From Maribacter flavus (GTDB lineage Bacteria; Bacteroidota; Bacteroidia; Flavobacteriales; Flavobacteriaceae): a DNA stretch of 64,000 nucleotides. Location of the stretch: contig NZ_VUOE01000002.1 of assembly GCF_008386635.1 (NCBI RefSeq), forward strand, positions 310,001-374,000, in the 5' to 3' direction. The notes under the pieces were generated by a model. The model had not been told where the DNA came from, made no database searches, and worked only from the letters and a program-made list of their open reading frames with translations. Below are positions 35,535 to 43,739 of the stretch, piece by piece (the first letter of the stretch is position 1; every line of letters begins with the position of its first letter). Made by a program: the position numbers and the translations under genes.

Positions 35535-36416
35535 ATGGAATATCTAAAAGCTTTTTACGATGCTTTTTTGGGAACCCTCAACTGGACCTGGAAATCCATC
35601 CTATTTGAGGTTCCTTGGTATACCAATTATTTTTGGGGACTCATGGTGATTTCTTTGCTTGTTTGGGCATTGGAAATTGCCTTTCCTTGGCGAAAGAACC
35701 AGGGTATTTTCAGAAAGGATTTTTGGCTGGACGCCTTCTATATGTTTTTCAACTTTTTCCTTTTTGCGATTGTCATCAGCGGGGTATATAAAGTTCTTCA
35801 GTTGTTCTTTGAAGAAATGGGCATTACTGCCAAGAGTTTGGCCCTAATAGATTTTACCCCATGGCCTTCTTGGGCGCAATTGTTCGTTTTTTTCCTGATT
35901 TTGGATTTTGTTCAATGGTTTACCCATATACTTTTGCACAGATATGAGGTACTATGGAATTTTCACAAGGTACACCACAGCGTTAAGGAAATGGGCTTTG
36001 CGGCACATTTGCGCTATCACTGGATGGAAAACATCCTATACAAGCCTCTAAAAACCTTTGGTGTAATGCTATTGGGTGGTTTTGAGCCGGAACAGGCCTA
36101 TATTGTCCACTTTTTCGCCATTGCTATCGGGCACTTGAATCATTCCAATATCAAGATTACCTGGGGACCCTTGAAATACCTTTTGAACAATCCGGTGATG
36201 CATCTATACCATCATGCCTACAACCTGCCCTCGGATAAGCGATATGGCGTAAATTTCGGCATCAGTTTAAGTCTTTGGGATTATATTTTCAAAACCGATT
36301 ATGTTCCAGAAGATAGTGGTACCGTGGAACTTGGCTTTGCTGGTGAGGAGTCCCTACCAAAAGATTTTTTTGGGCAATTGTTTTATGGATTTCGCTGGAA
36401 GAAAAAGGTAGGGTAA
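35535..36416 (+). CDS. Sterol desaturase / fatty-acid hydroxylase family protein
   Basis: 293-residue membrane di-iron enzyme with four hydrophobic segments. Histidine clusters are HILLH (131-135), HKVHH (144-148), HLRYH (158-162) and HLYHH later, the eight-His pattern that binds two irons. The family uses O2 to hydroxylate or desaturate lipids. Substrate here is unknown; a membrane lipid is likely. It belongs to the operator-linked set, its promoter having a perfect palindrome and a perfect -7 box, which is unexpected beside sulfur genes and may reflect membrane remodelling under the same signal. Confidence 0.88.
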   Translation: MEYLKAFYDAFLGTLNWTWKSILFEVPWYTNYFWGLMVISLLVWALEIAFPWRKNQGIFRKDFWLDAFYMFFNFFLFAIVISGVYKVLQLFFEEMGITAKSLALIDFTPWPSWAQLFVFFLILDFVQWFTHILLHRYEVLWNFHKVHHSVKEMGFAAHLRYHWMENILYKPLKTFGVMLLGGFEPEQAYIVHFFAIAIGHLNHSNIKITWGPLKYLLNNPVMHLYHHAYNLPSDKRYGVNFGISLSLWDYIFKTDYVPEDSGTVELGFAGEESLPKDFFGQLFYGFRWKKKVG

Positions 36417-36508
36417 GTCCTTGTTAACGAAGGTTATAAAACTCCAATCACGTAAGTTTTAATGATTATTAAATAGTTCTACTAACTTTCCCAATCAAGG
36501 ATGTGTAC

Positions 36509-36552
36509 ATGACAATTGTCAGGTTTTAGTATTATTTAATTAAGTAGTTTGT
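36509..36552 (+). promoter_or_regulatory. Crp/Fnr-type operator and -7 box, second Usp gene (variant class)
   Basis: ATGAC-AATT-GTCAG (36509-36522; the inner 12 bases TGACAATTGTCA form a perfect palindrome), then exactly 22 nt, then TAGTTTGT (36545-36552). The box is identical to that of the other Usp gene at 20581-20588. Confidence 0.65.
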
Positions 36553-36564
36553 GGCTAAATAAAA

Positions 36565-37425
36565 ATGTCAAGTATGAGAAATGTTATTTTGCCCACCGAT
36601 TTTTCACCCAATGCCCAAAAGGCAATTGCCTACGCCCAAAATCTTTTTAAGGGGAACACCACAACGTTTTATTTGGTAAATGTCATGGATGGGGCCGTCC
36701 CCTATAGTACTACTGGCATAGGTACCAAAAGGATGGCAGAGACCATCAATAAATCACTGTTGGAGCAGTCCAATGAAGGTTTGGAGACCACCATGGCCGA
36801 TCTTAAGGCACAGGGCATAGCAGAGGAACACACTTTCGTGCCATGTTCCCTAAAGGGCTCTTTTTTTAATACTATTGAAAAGTTTATTGAGGAAAAGGAC
36901 ATTCATTATGTAATCATGGGTACCAAAGGGGCCTCCGGTCTTAAAGAGATGACCTTGGGAAGCAATACCAGTAGCCTTTTGGGAAAAGTACTGGCGGCGG
37001 TCCTAGCCGTACCAGAGAATTATAGTTTCCAGAACATCGAAGAATTGGTCTTTGCTACCGATTTCGAGGTTGACTATTCTGAAAAGGGACTTGCACCCTT
37101 GCTGGATCTTAGGAGGGATCATAATGCACGCATTGCAGTGCTGTTCTTGGATGAGCAACGAAAAGGGTTGAGCGGCACCCAAATTACGGCCAAGTCCTAT
37201 CTACAGACTCTTTTAAAAGAAGAAAACAGTGATTTTTTTGAACTGGACGGGGTAGGTGTCGCTATGGGTGCCCGGTTGTTCACTAAGAGCCGTAGGGCAG
37301 ATCTTCTTTGCCTTGTAGCCAAAAAACATGATAAACTGTTGGATTTATTTAGGAAATCTGAAACCAAGGGAATGGTAAACCATGCAGATGTTCCTATTTT
37401 GGTTTTGAACCAAGCTAATTTTTAA
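36565..37425 (+). CDS. Universal stress protein, tandem UspA domains
   Basis: 286 residues (a second ATG at 36574, giving MRNVILPTDFS, is equally possible). Two Usp domains: 1-150 with the ATP-loop-like GTKGASGLKEMTLGSNTSSLL, and 155-286 opening ELVFATDFEVDYSEKG, degenerate in the second loop. Cytosolic stress protein of unknown partner. It shares an unusual promoter layout with the Usp gene at 19716, so both likely respond to one FNR-like regulator. Confidence 0.88.
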   Translation: MSSMRNVILPTDFSPNAQKAIAYAQNLFKGNTTTFYLVNVMDGAVPYSTTGIGTKRMAETINKSLLEQSNEGLETTMADLKAQGIAEEHTFVPCSLKGSFFNTIEKFIEEKDIHYVIMGTKGASGLKEMTLGSNTSSLLGKVLAAVLAVPENYSFQNIEELVFATDFEVDYSEKGLAPLLDLRRDHNARIAVLFLDEQRKGLSGTQITAKSYLQTLLKEENSDFFELDGVGVAMGARLFTKSRRADLLCLVAKKHDKLLDLFRKSETKGMVNHADVPILVLNQANF

Positions 37426-37577
37426 TTGTTCACTGCCATGATTTATTAGGAAGCGCAGACTGGACCGGGACTTTTGTAGCCAAGGAAATAGAGAATAAGG
37501 TAATGAGTTTAAAGTTAAAGGTATATTTTTCCCAAGTCAAAGATTTTTCATCCTTTCACCTTTGAACCCCGCCGTTC

Positions 37578-38582
37578 TTAAGGCTCTTCCTTCTGAAAAG
37601 TAATACTCCAAATACCCCGTACCTCATTGGTGGAATATCCCGTAGCGGCATCCTCAGGGTAGCGTTCGTTTAATATGGAGACCACTTCTGAAGGTATATC
37701 CTTAGATGGATTCCCATGACATTTCAGGCACATATCGTTGGTGACAATAGGCGCGTAGAAGTGTGTTTTATCGCCGTTTTCGATTACTATGGGCTCATAA
37801 ACTTCATTTGCCCTAATTTTATCCTTGAAAAAGGCAATGTGCTCCATTTCTTGGGCATTGGCCTTGTTTCTAAGATTTCTGGTCTTGTCCGAAACTCTTT
37901 TGATTTTGGCGTTATGTACGATCGCCATGCTATCCGTTAACGGATAGGCCCTTTCATTGCAAAACTTCAATGCCGCGACCGAACCTTCCTTTTGCATTTT
38001 TCCCATGAGGTTCTTGCCCAATACATTTTGGGTACTTTGGGCCATCTCCAAGCCTATTTGTTTTGCCGATTTTTTAGGGGCGTCCGCCTCCTTTAGCACT
38101 TTTCCTTGCTGCTCAAAGTTGCCGGAACCGTGTCCTTTTTCCCAGTGCTCCTTGAACCAGCCGGGTTCTTCAATTTTATAGTCAAACATATACTCCGATA
38201 TCATTCTGATATCCTCCTCCGAATATGGCTGATAGGGCATTACCCCGAACCTTTTTAGGGCACCTTTCATCTTACCTTTTTCCAAGCTGGGTTTTTCCAC
38301 AAAGTTCCAAATGGCATCCACAAATTCCTCCTTATTGGGGCTGTCCATGAGGTATCTTGCCTTAATGGCGATCATGGGCGGTGCAATCCGGGCATCCTCG
38401 CCGGCATCGGGACCATGACATACATAGCATTTGGCTTCCATAAGTTCCCTGCCCTTTAAGGCATCTTGTTGGTTAAATGCTGGCTTTTCTATTGCTACCT
38501 CGGAAATCGATTTATCAGAATTCCCTGAATTCTTGCAGCTTGCTAAATATAGAAGCGAGATTATGAATAGGATTTTTTTCAT
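37578..38582 (-). CDS. Lipoprotein cytochrome c with DUF3365 (Tll0287-like) domain
   Basis: 334 residues from ATG 38582, chosen because it begins a lipoprotein signal (KKILFIISLLYLASC, lipid Cys at 16); an in-frame ATG 11 codons earlier is less likely. A class I cytochrome c domain with CYVCHGPDAGED lies at about 35-145, followed by a DUF3365/Tll0287-like domain (about 180-334) that carries a second haem site CLKCHGNPS. So there are two haems in one envelope protein, perhaps an electron carrier or redox/haem sensor. No operator was found upstream, unlike its neighbours. Confidence 0.85.
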   Translation of the reverse strand: MKKILFIISLLYLASCKNSGNSDKSISEVAIEKPAFNQQDALKGRELMEAKCYVCHGPDAGEDARIAPPMIAIKARYLMDSPNKEEFVDAIWNFVEKPSLEKGKMKGALKRFGVMPYQPYSEEDIRMISEYMFDYKIEEPGWFKEHWEKGHGSGNFEQQGKVLKEADAPKKSAKQIGLEMAQSTQNVLGKNLMGKMQKEGSVAALKFCNERAYPLTDSMAIVHNAKIKRVSDKTRNLRNKANAQEMEHIAFFKDKIRANEVYEPIVIENGDKTHFYAPIVTNDMCLKCHGNPSKDIPSEVVSILNERYPEDAATGYSTNEVRGIWSITFQKEEP

Positions 38583-38719
38583 CGGATTGATTTTTTGAAT
38601 TAAATAGGCTTGCACCCGCTTCCTAGGTATTTGTGGGAAGACTAAAAATATCCCTTCGTTGATATGGATTACTGGTCATTCCAATTGAAACATCGGCATC
38701 AAAATACCATTTTAAAGCG

Positions 38720-38986
38720 CTATTTCATTTTACCTGTAGCACAGCTAACATAGGACTTGAATTGTGCCATCTTTGAATTTTCCATATCCACCGACGGATA
38801 TCCAATTTTCAAAAGCTTTTCCTTAACCAGTAGGGCATCGTCCAAATCCTGGTATTCAAAGGAAACGGAGGAAGTTTCTACGTCCACGGAAACATTGGAA
38901 ACCGAATCCAATTCAGATACTTTACTGATGATCGTTTTTGCACAGCCCCCACATTTAAGGTTCTGCACCACTAATGTAGCCTTCAT
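38720..38986 (-). CDS. Heavy-metal-associated (HMA) domain protein
   Basis: 88 residues with the ferredoxin-like HMA fold and metal-binding CGGC (C12, C15) in VQNLKCGGCAKTI. Family members carry Cu(I) or other soft metals between transporters. A third Cys is in the tail (SYVSCATGKMK). It lies 19 bp after the rhodanese gene in one operon controlled from the palindrome at 39538. Together with the copper receptor at 27524, it links the regulon to copper handling. Confidence 0.88.
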   Translation of the reverse strand: MKATLVVQNLKCGGCAKTIISKVSELDSVSNVSVDVETSSVSFEYQDLDDALLVKEKLLKIGYPSVDMENSKMAQFKSYVSCATGKMK

Positions 38987-39005
38987 ACCAGTACTTTTAT
39001 TATGT

Positions 39006-39353
39006 TCAGTTCCAGGAATTATAGCCTCCCCGTAGATCGTAAATTTCGTTAAAACCCATAGCTACCAGCTTCTTTGCCGCCTTTTGGCTTCTAGCGCCGG
39101 ATCTGCAGTAAACATATACAGGTTTATTTTTATCCAATTTCTCAAAAGCCGTCCTGAAGTTCGAGGCATTGAAAAAATCGATGTTAAGGGCCTTTTTTAT
39201 GTGTCCGCCGTTATATTCAGAAGGGGTCCTTACATCCACCAACTGTACTTTTGGGCCGCTGATGGCAGTGGCATATGCGTTTTTGTCCAAAATGACGATG
39301 TTTCCCGTATCGGTAGTGTTCTTGGAACCAAATAGTGCGCTTAGAAATGACAT
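39006..39353 (-). CDS. Single-domain rhodanese sulfurtransferase
   Basis: 115 residues. Substrate loop CRSGARS gives catalytic Cys83; the usual VDVRTPSEYNGGHI and DLRGGYNSW motifs are present. It transfers sulfane sulfur from persulfides or thiosulfate to thiols or cyanide in the cytoplasm. First gene of a two-gene operon with HMA. Its promoter is about 150 bp upstream, leaving a long leader with a hairpin at 39384-39415. Confidence 0.92.
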   Translation of the reverse strand: MSFLSALFGSKNTTDTGNIVILDKNAYATAISGPKVQLVDVRTPSEYNGGHIKKALNIDFFNASNFRTAFEKLDKNKPVYVYCRSGARSQKAAKKLVAMGFNEIYDLRGGYNSWN

Positions 39354-39507
39354 TTGTTACAAATTTTAAAGTGAGAATTTTTAAAAGGAGACAGACTTTC
39401 CGGCCTGCCTCCTTTAAACAACCAACCAATTAAAAACAATCGGATCAATACCTATCCCTAAATATCGATCGGATTTTTGTTACTACAGTCGTATTACTAT
39501 AGTACTC

Positions 39508-39551
39508 TAAAGGTATAATGTAATCCGGGCACCCACAGTAACTATAGTTAC
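39508..39551 (-). promoter_or_regulatory. GTAAC-N4-GTTAC operator and -7 box, rhodanese-HMA operon
   Basis: Perfect arms GTAAC-TATA-GTTAC (39538-39551), 22 nt, then TACCTTTA (39508-39515) on the minus strand. Confidence 0.83.
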
Positions 39552-39596
39552 ACAAGGAAAAAAAATCGAAAAATTTAGGAATACCGGCCTTTGAGG

Positions 39597-39644
39597 TAAA
39601 AAAAAGACCCACAAAAATCATGAAATGAATCTTTCCGTGGGTCT
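39597..39644 (-). terminator. Terminator after first CstB-like gene
   Basis: Stem AGACCCAC / GTGGGTCT enclosing a 24-nt loop, followed on the minus strand by a run of seven or eight T. Lies 45 bp past the stop codon. Confidence 0.8.
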
Positions 39645-39688
39645 CTAACTAACTAAAGGTTCTTTGAAGGTATTTGATTTACATTAAT

Positions 39689-41098
39689 TTACAAAGTAGA
39701 TGGGCAAACATATTCGGAAACCGGTATTCCGGCTTCATTGATGGCTTTAAAACCGCCCTTTACATCGATCAAGTTATGGATGCCCCTACTTTTTAAGATG
39801 CTGGCGGCAATCATGCTCCTGTAACCTCCGGCACAATGAACATAAAATGTATCGTTATCCGGAAATTCGGCCAAGTAATCGTTCAAATAATCCAAGGGCG
39901 TGTTATGTGCTTCCAATACATGTTCGGAAAGATATTCGCTGTTCTTTCGGACATCGAAAACAGGAATATTTTCCTTTTCCATCTGCGATTTTAATTCCGA
40001 AGCATCGACCTGACTAACCGTATCATATTCCATGGAGGCCTTTTTCCAAGCCTCAAACCCGCCTTCCAAATAACCAAGGGTATTGTCAAAACCTACTCTG
40101 GATAATCTGGTAACGGCTTCTTCTTCCAAACCTTTTGGTGCCACCAATAGAATGGGTTGTTGTACATCTGCGATCAAGGCTCCCACCCATGGGGCGAAGC
40201 TACCATCAAGCCCTATGAATATGGATCGTGGGATATGTCCTTTGGCAAAGTCGGCCGCATTGCGAACATCCAATACAATGGCTCCAGTTTCATTGGCTGC
40301 CGATTCAAAGGCTTTTGGGGACAGGGCCCTGGTTCCTCTTTCAAGAATCTGGTCGATATCCTCGTATCCTTCCTTGTTCATTTTTACGTTTAAGGGGAAA
40401 TATTGTGGCGGAGGCAATAATCCGTCCGTAACTTCTTCGATAAATTCCTCCTTGGTCATGTCCGCTCGAAGGGCATAGTTCATTTTTTTCTGATTTCCCA
40501 AGGTATCCACGGTTTCCTTCATCATGTTCTTTCCACATGCGGAACCTGCACCGTGGGCGGGATATACGATTACATCATCGGCGAGTGGCATTATTTTCTC
40601 CCGGAGACTGTCGTACAAGAATCCGGCCAGGTCCTTTTCCGTCAATACGCCCATTTTTTGGGCAAGGTCCGGTCTGCCCACATCTCCCAAGAACAGGGTG
40701 TCACCGCTAAATATGGCATGGTCCTTTCCATCTTTGTCCTTCAGTAGGTAGGTGGTACTTTCCATGGTATGCCCGGGGGTGTGAAGTACCTTTATGGTTA
40801 CCTCCCCCAGTTTGAATTCCTGGTTGTCCTTCGCAATGATGGCTTCAAAATTGGGATTGGCGTTGGGGCCAAATACAATGGGTGCCCCGGTCTCCTTGGC
40901 CAAGGTAACATGTCCGCTCACGAAATCGGCATGAAAATGTGTCTCAAAAATATACTTGATCTTTGCGTCATCCAGTTTCGCCCTATTGATATATGGTTTT
41001 ACCTCCCTTAACGGGTCGATAATGGCCACCTCTCCTTTACTTTCTATATAATAAGCTCCCTGAGCAAGGCAACCTGTATAAATCTGTTCAACTTTCAT
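39689..41098 (-). CDS. CstB-like persulfide dioxygenase-sulfurtransferase (copy 1)
   Basis: 469 residues in three modules. An N-terminal metallo-beta-lactamase/ETHE1-like persulfide dioxygenase (1-250) has ETHFHADFVSGH, LHTPGHTMES, FSGDTLFLGDVGRPDL and YPAHGAGSACG, giving the His/His/Asp iron site. A central pseudorhodanese (about 260-360) has LLVAPKGLEEE where the active Cys loop should be. A C-terminal active rhodanese carries VHCAGGYRS (Cys422). This is the layout of Staphylococcus CstB, which oxidises low-molecular-weight persulfides and transfers sulfur, yielding thiosulfate. That would provide substrate for TsdA. It has its own operator and terminator. Confidence 0.92.
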   Translation of the reverse strand: MKVEQIYTGCLAQGAYYIESKGEVAIIDPLREVKPYINRAKLDDAKIKYIFETHFHADFVSGHVTLAKETGAPIVFGPNANPNFEAIIAKDNQEFKLGEVTIKVLHTPGHTMESTTYLLKDKDGKDHAIFSGDTLFLGDVGRPDLAQKMGVLTEKDLAGFLYDSLREKIMPLADDVIVYPAHGAGSACGKNMMKETVDTLGNQKKMNYALRADMTKEEFIEEVTDGLLPPPQYFPLNVKMNKEGYEDIDQILERGTRALSPKAFESAANETGAIVLDVRNAADFAKGHIPRSIFIGLDGSFAPWVGALIADVQQPILLVAPKGLEEEAVTRLSRVGFDNTLGYLEGGFEAWKKASMEYDTVSQVDASELKSQMEKENIPVFDVRKNSEYLSEHVLEAHNTPLDYLNDYLAEFPDNDTFYVHCAGGYRSMIAASILKSRGIHNLIDVKGGFKAINEAGIPVSEYVCPSTL

Positions 41099-41211
41099 CT
41101 GTTTATTTTTATTGTTTTTATTAGGTCAGATGCAATTCGCCAATAACCATCTCAATACGTATCAAGACTTGTTATGGCTCATTTCATGAATACACAGTTT
41201 TTAATTGAAGA

Positions 41212-41255
41212 CAAAATTACTAATTGTAATTTACTAAATTGGTAACAAAGGTTAC
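41212..41255 (-). promoter_or_regulatory. GTAAC-N4-GTTAC operator and -7 box, CstB-like copy 1
   Basis: Perfect arms GTAAC-AAAG-GTTAC (41242-41255), 22 nt, then a perfect TAATTTTG (41212-41219) on the minus strand. Implies a leader of about 110 nt before the ATG. Confidence 0.86.
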
Positions 41256-41265
41256 ATTTGGCGCA

Positions 41266-41293
41266 AACAAAAAGCCCCTATAAAAGGGGCTTT
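41266..41293 (-). terminator. Terminator after second CstB-like gene
   Basis: Stem AAAGCCCCT / AGGGGCTTT with a 5-nt loop and a T-rich tract on the minus strand; immediately precedes the operator of copy 1. Confidence 0.85.
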
Positions 41294-41311
41294 ATCATGG
41301 TTCTCGATGAA

Positions 41312-42727
41312 TTATAACATGGTGGACGGACAGACGTATTCCGACTTTGGAAGTGCCGTTTTGGCAAGGTCGGCGAAGCCTCCCTCTACATCCGCAAAAT
41401 CCTGCCATCCCCGTTGTTTCAGTATGGATGCGGCAATCATACTTCTATAACCGCCCGCACAGTGTAGCACAAATGTATTTTCCTTGGGAAATTCCGCCAA
41501 ATGTTGGTTTATCTCATTCAATGGAATGTTCACCGCACCGATCAAATGCTCGGAATCAAATTCGCTTTTTTTGCGAACATCGATTATTAATGGTATTTCG
41601 TCTTTCATGGCTTTTTCCAGTTCCGTGGCCGAAATGCGGTTGACCATCTCAAATTCCTTACCAGAATCTTTCCAGGCCTCAAAGCCCCCCTTCAAGAAGC
41701 CTACGGTGTTGTCATAGCCCACCCTAGATAAGCGCGTAATGGCCTCTTCCTCTTTTCCATCGTAGGTCACTAGAAGAATCTCCTGTTTGATGTCTGGAAT
41801 CATCTCACCCACCCATTGGGCAAAACTTCCTTCCAAACCAATGTTGATGCTGTTGGGTATAAAGCCCTTCGCAAAATCCGCAGCATCCCTGGTGTCCAAA
41901 ACCAGGGCCCCGGTTTCATTGGCCACCGCCTCAAAGGCTTGTGGCGAGTAGGGGGTTGTGGCCCTGTCCATTATGTTGTCCAAACTTTCGTAACCCTTGA
42001 TGTTCATCAATACATTCTTTGGGAAATAGCCCGGTGGTGTGGTAAGCCCGGTAAGCAATTCCTTTATGAACTCCTCCTTGGTCATATCGGCTCGTAGGGC
42101 GTAGTTCACCTTTTTTTGGTTTCCCAAGGTATCAGTGGTTTCCTTGCTCATCATTTTTCCGCATGCGGAACCCGCTCCATGGTTGGGATACACGATCAAA
42201 TCATCGTTCAAGGGCATGATTTTGTTTCGAAGGGAATCGTACAAATGGCCCGCTAATTTTTCCTCCGTCAGTTCGGATACTACATGCTGGGCCAAATCGG
42301 GTCTTCCAACATCGCCAATGAACAGGGTGTCACCGGTAATGATTCCATGTTCATGGCCGTTTTCATCTATTAAGAGGTAGGTAGTACTTTCCATAGTATG
42401 ACCTGGCGTGTGTATCACCTTTACCTTGTAATCGCCTACTTCAAAAATTTGTCCGTCCTCCGCGGTTATAGCTTCATAGGCAGGCTTTGCTCCCGGTCCA
42501 AAAACGATTTCGGCATTGGCTTTTTTTTGAAGGTCCAAGTGTCCGCTTACAAAATCCGCATGGAAATGGGTCTCAAAAACATATTTGATTTTCGCATTGT
42601 CCTTTTTTGCCCGGTCCAGATATGGATATACTTCCCGCAAGGGGTCGAATACTGCGGCTTCACCTTTGCTTTCAATATAGTAGGCGGCATGCGCCAAGCA
42701 TCCTGTATAGATCTGTTCTACTTTCAT
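41312..42727 (-). CDS. CstB-like persulfide dioxygenase-sulfurtransferase (copy 2)
   Basis: 471 residues, a close paralogue of the gene at 39689 with the same three modules: dioxygenase (ETHFHADFVSGH, IHTPGHTMES, ITGDTLFIGDVGRPDL, YPNHGAGSACG), pseudorhodanese (LLVTYDGKEEE, no Cys) and active rhodanese (LHCAGGYRS). All metal and catalytic residues are conserved in both copies, so neither looks like a decaying duplicate. The two differ mostly in surface and loop residues. Separate operators precede each, allowing different expression levels. Predicted to oxidise persulfides formed by the SQRs. Confidence 0.92.
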   Translation of the reverse strand: MKVEQIYTGCLAHAAYYIESKGEAAVFDPLREVYPYLDRAKKDNAKIKYVFETHFHADFVSGHLDLQKKANAEIVFGPGAKPAYEAITAEDGQIFEVGDYKVKVIHTPGHTMESTTYLLIDENGHEHGIITGDTLFIGDVGRPDLAQHVVSELTEEKLAGHLYDSLRNKIMPLNDDLIVYPNHGAGSACGKMMSKETTDTLGNQKKVNYALRADMTKEEFIKELLTGLTTPPGYFPKNVLMNIKGYESLDNIMDRATTPYSPQAFEAVANETGALVLDTRDAADFAKGFIPNSINIGLEGSFAQWVGEMIPDIKQEILLVTYDGKEEEAITRLSRVGYDNTVGFLKGGFEAWKDSGKEFEMVNRISATELEKAMKDEIPLIIDVRKKSEFDSEHLIGAVNIPLNEINQHLAEFPKENTFVLHCAGGYRSMIAASILKQRGWQDFADVEGGFADLAKTALPKSEYVCPSTML

Positions 42728-42755
42728 AATTGCTGATATTTAATGGTTCATTTTT

Positions 42756-42799
42756 TAAAAGTAGGGATTCCAACAAAAGAAAAAAGTGACTTTTGTTAC
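42756..42799 (-). promoter_or_regulatory. Operator and -7 box, CstB-like copy 2
   Basis: On the minus strand GTAAC-AAAA-GTCAC (42786-42799; mixed GTAAC and GTGAC half-sites), 22 nt, then TACTTTTA (42756-42763). Confidence 0.82.
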
Positions 42800-42854
42800 A
42801 TAAGCCGAAAAATTATCGATGTAAGGAAAAGCGGTAAAATTTGTAAAAACGCGT

Positions 42855-43667
42855 CTAGGAAACGGTGAAGAACTCCATATAGAAAATAAATACGGCCATC
42901 ACCAGAATAAAATATCCGAAGCCTTTCTTCAGCTTATTACCGTCGATAAAGTTGCCCATATAACTACCTATAAAGATTCCCAAAAAGGAAAGACCTGTAA
43001 AAATGAGAAGGAAAAACCAGTTGATTTCCATGGTCAACGCATCCCCCAAAAAGAAACCCATTAAGGATTTTACCGCAATAATGATCAAGGAGGTTCCCAC
43101 GGCGACCTTCATTTCTACATTGGCCAAGATAACGAGCGCTGGAATGATCAGAAAACCGCCCCCGGCCCCAATAAGGCCAGTGATACCACCAACCAACAAG
43201 CCTTCTGCCAAAATGAGGGGGTAATTGTATTTTACAACGCCAGTCACTTTCTTTGGGGCTTCCTTTTTTGTTTTTAACATGGAATATGCGGCAGGAATCA
43301 TTAGGATTGCAAACAACCCGAACATACCCATGCGACGTGTAAACTGAAAATCACCTATTTCAAACAAAACATCTGGTAAAATGGGAACGAGATAGTGCCT
43401 TACCAAGGTTACCCCTATAATAGCGGGTATACCAAAAACAATCGCCGTTCGCCAGTCCACATATCCTTTTAGATGTTGTTTCCAACCGCCTACCAAGGCA
43501 CTTGCCCCGACAATAAAAAGGGAGTAGGCCGTGGCCACTTTTTCATTTACGGAAAATAGGTAGGCCAGTACGGGTACGGCCAAAATGGAACCTCCACCGC
43601 CAATGAGACCTAGGGATATTCCAATGATTAACGCGCTGGTGTAACCAAATATGTGTAGCACTTCCAT
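42855..43667 (-). CDS. TSUP family (TauE/SafE) sulfur-anion transporter
   Basis: 270-residue membrane protein with about eight hydrophobic helices and two repeats of the TSUP signature (GISLGLIGGGGSILAVPVLAYL and GGITGLIGAGGGFLIIPALVIL). Family members export sulfite, sulfoacetate or related anions, or move thiosulfate. In this setting, release of sulfite from persulfide oxidation is likely. It has its own operator although the Crp/Fnr gene ends only 73 bp upstream. Confidence 0.9.
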   Translation of the reverse strand: MEVLHIFGYTSALIIGISLGLIGGGGSILAVPVLAYLFSVNEKVATAYSLFIVGASALVGGWKQHLKGYVDWRTAIVFGIPAIIGVTLVRHYLVPILPDVLFEIGDFQFTRRMGMFGLFAILMIPAAYSMLKTKKEAPKKVTGVVKYNYPLILAEGLLVGGITGLIGAGGGFLIIPALVILANVEMKVAVGTSLIIIAVKSLMGFFLGDALTMEINWFFLLIFTGLSFLGIFIGSYMGNFIDGNKLKKGFGYFILVMAVFIFYMEFFTVS

Positions 43668-43689
43668 GTAACATTTACAATTACAGGTG

Positions 43690-43733
43690 CGAAGCTATAG
43701 CACCTACAGAAGCCTTGCAGTAACATTGGTTAC
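43690..43733 (-). promoter_or_regulatory. GTAAC-N4-GTTAC operator and -7 box, TSUP gene
   Basis: Perfect arms GTAAC-ATTG-GTTAC (43720-43733), 22 nt, then TAGCTTCG (43690-43697), the TTCG variant also seen at the tsdA/dsrE site. Starts 7 bp from the regulator's stop codon. Confidence 0.82.
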
Positions 43734-43739
43734 AAAGGA

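Larger units (their letters stand above)
39354..39688. other. Intergenic region with leader, operator and terminator, 335 bp
   Basis: Holds, from right to left on the minus strand, the terminator of the first CstB-like gene (39597-39644), the rhodanese operator (39538-39551) with its -7 box (39508-39515), and a leader of about 150 nt with an imperfect stem 39384-39394 / 39405-39415 before the rhodanese ATG. No open frame is apparent. Confidence 0.7.

Noticed and set aside
38583..38615. Eleven-residue extension of the DUF3365 cytochrome
   Set aside because: ATG 38582 begins a standard lipoprotein signal peptide; the extra residues would spoil it.
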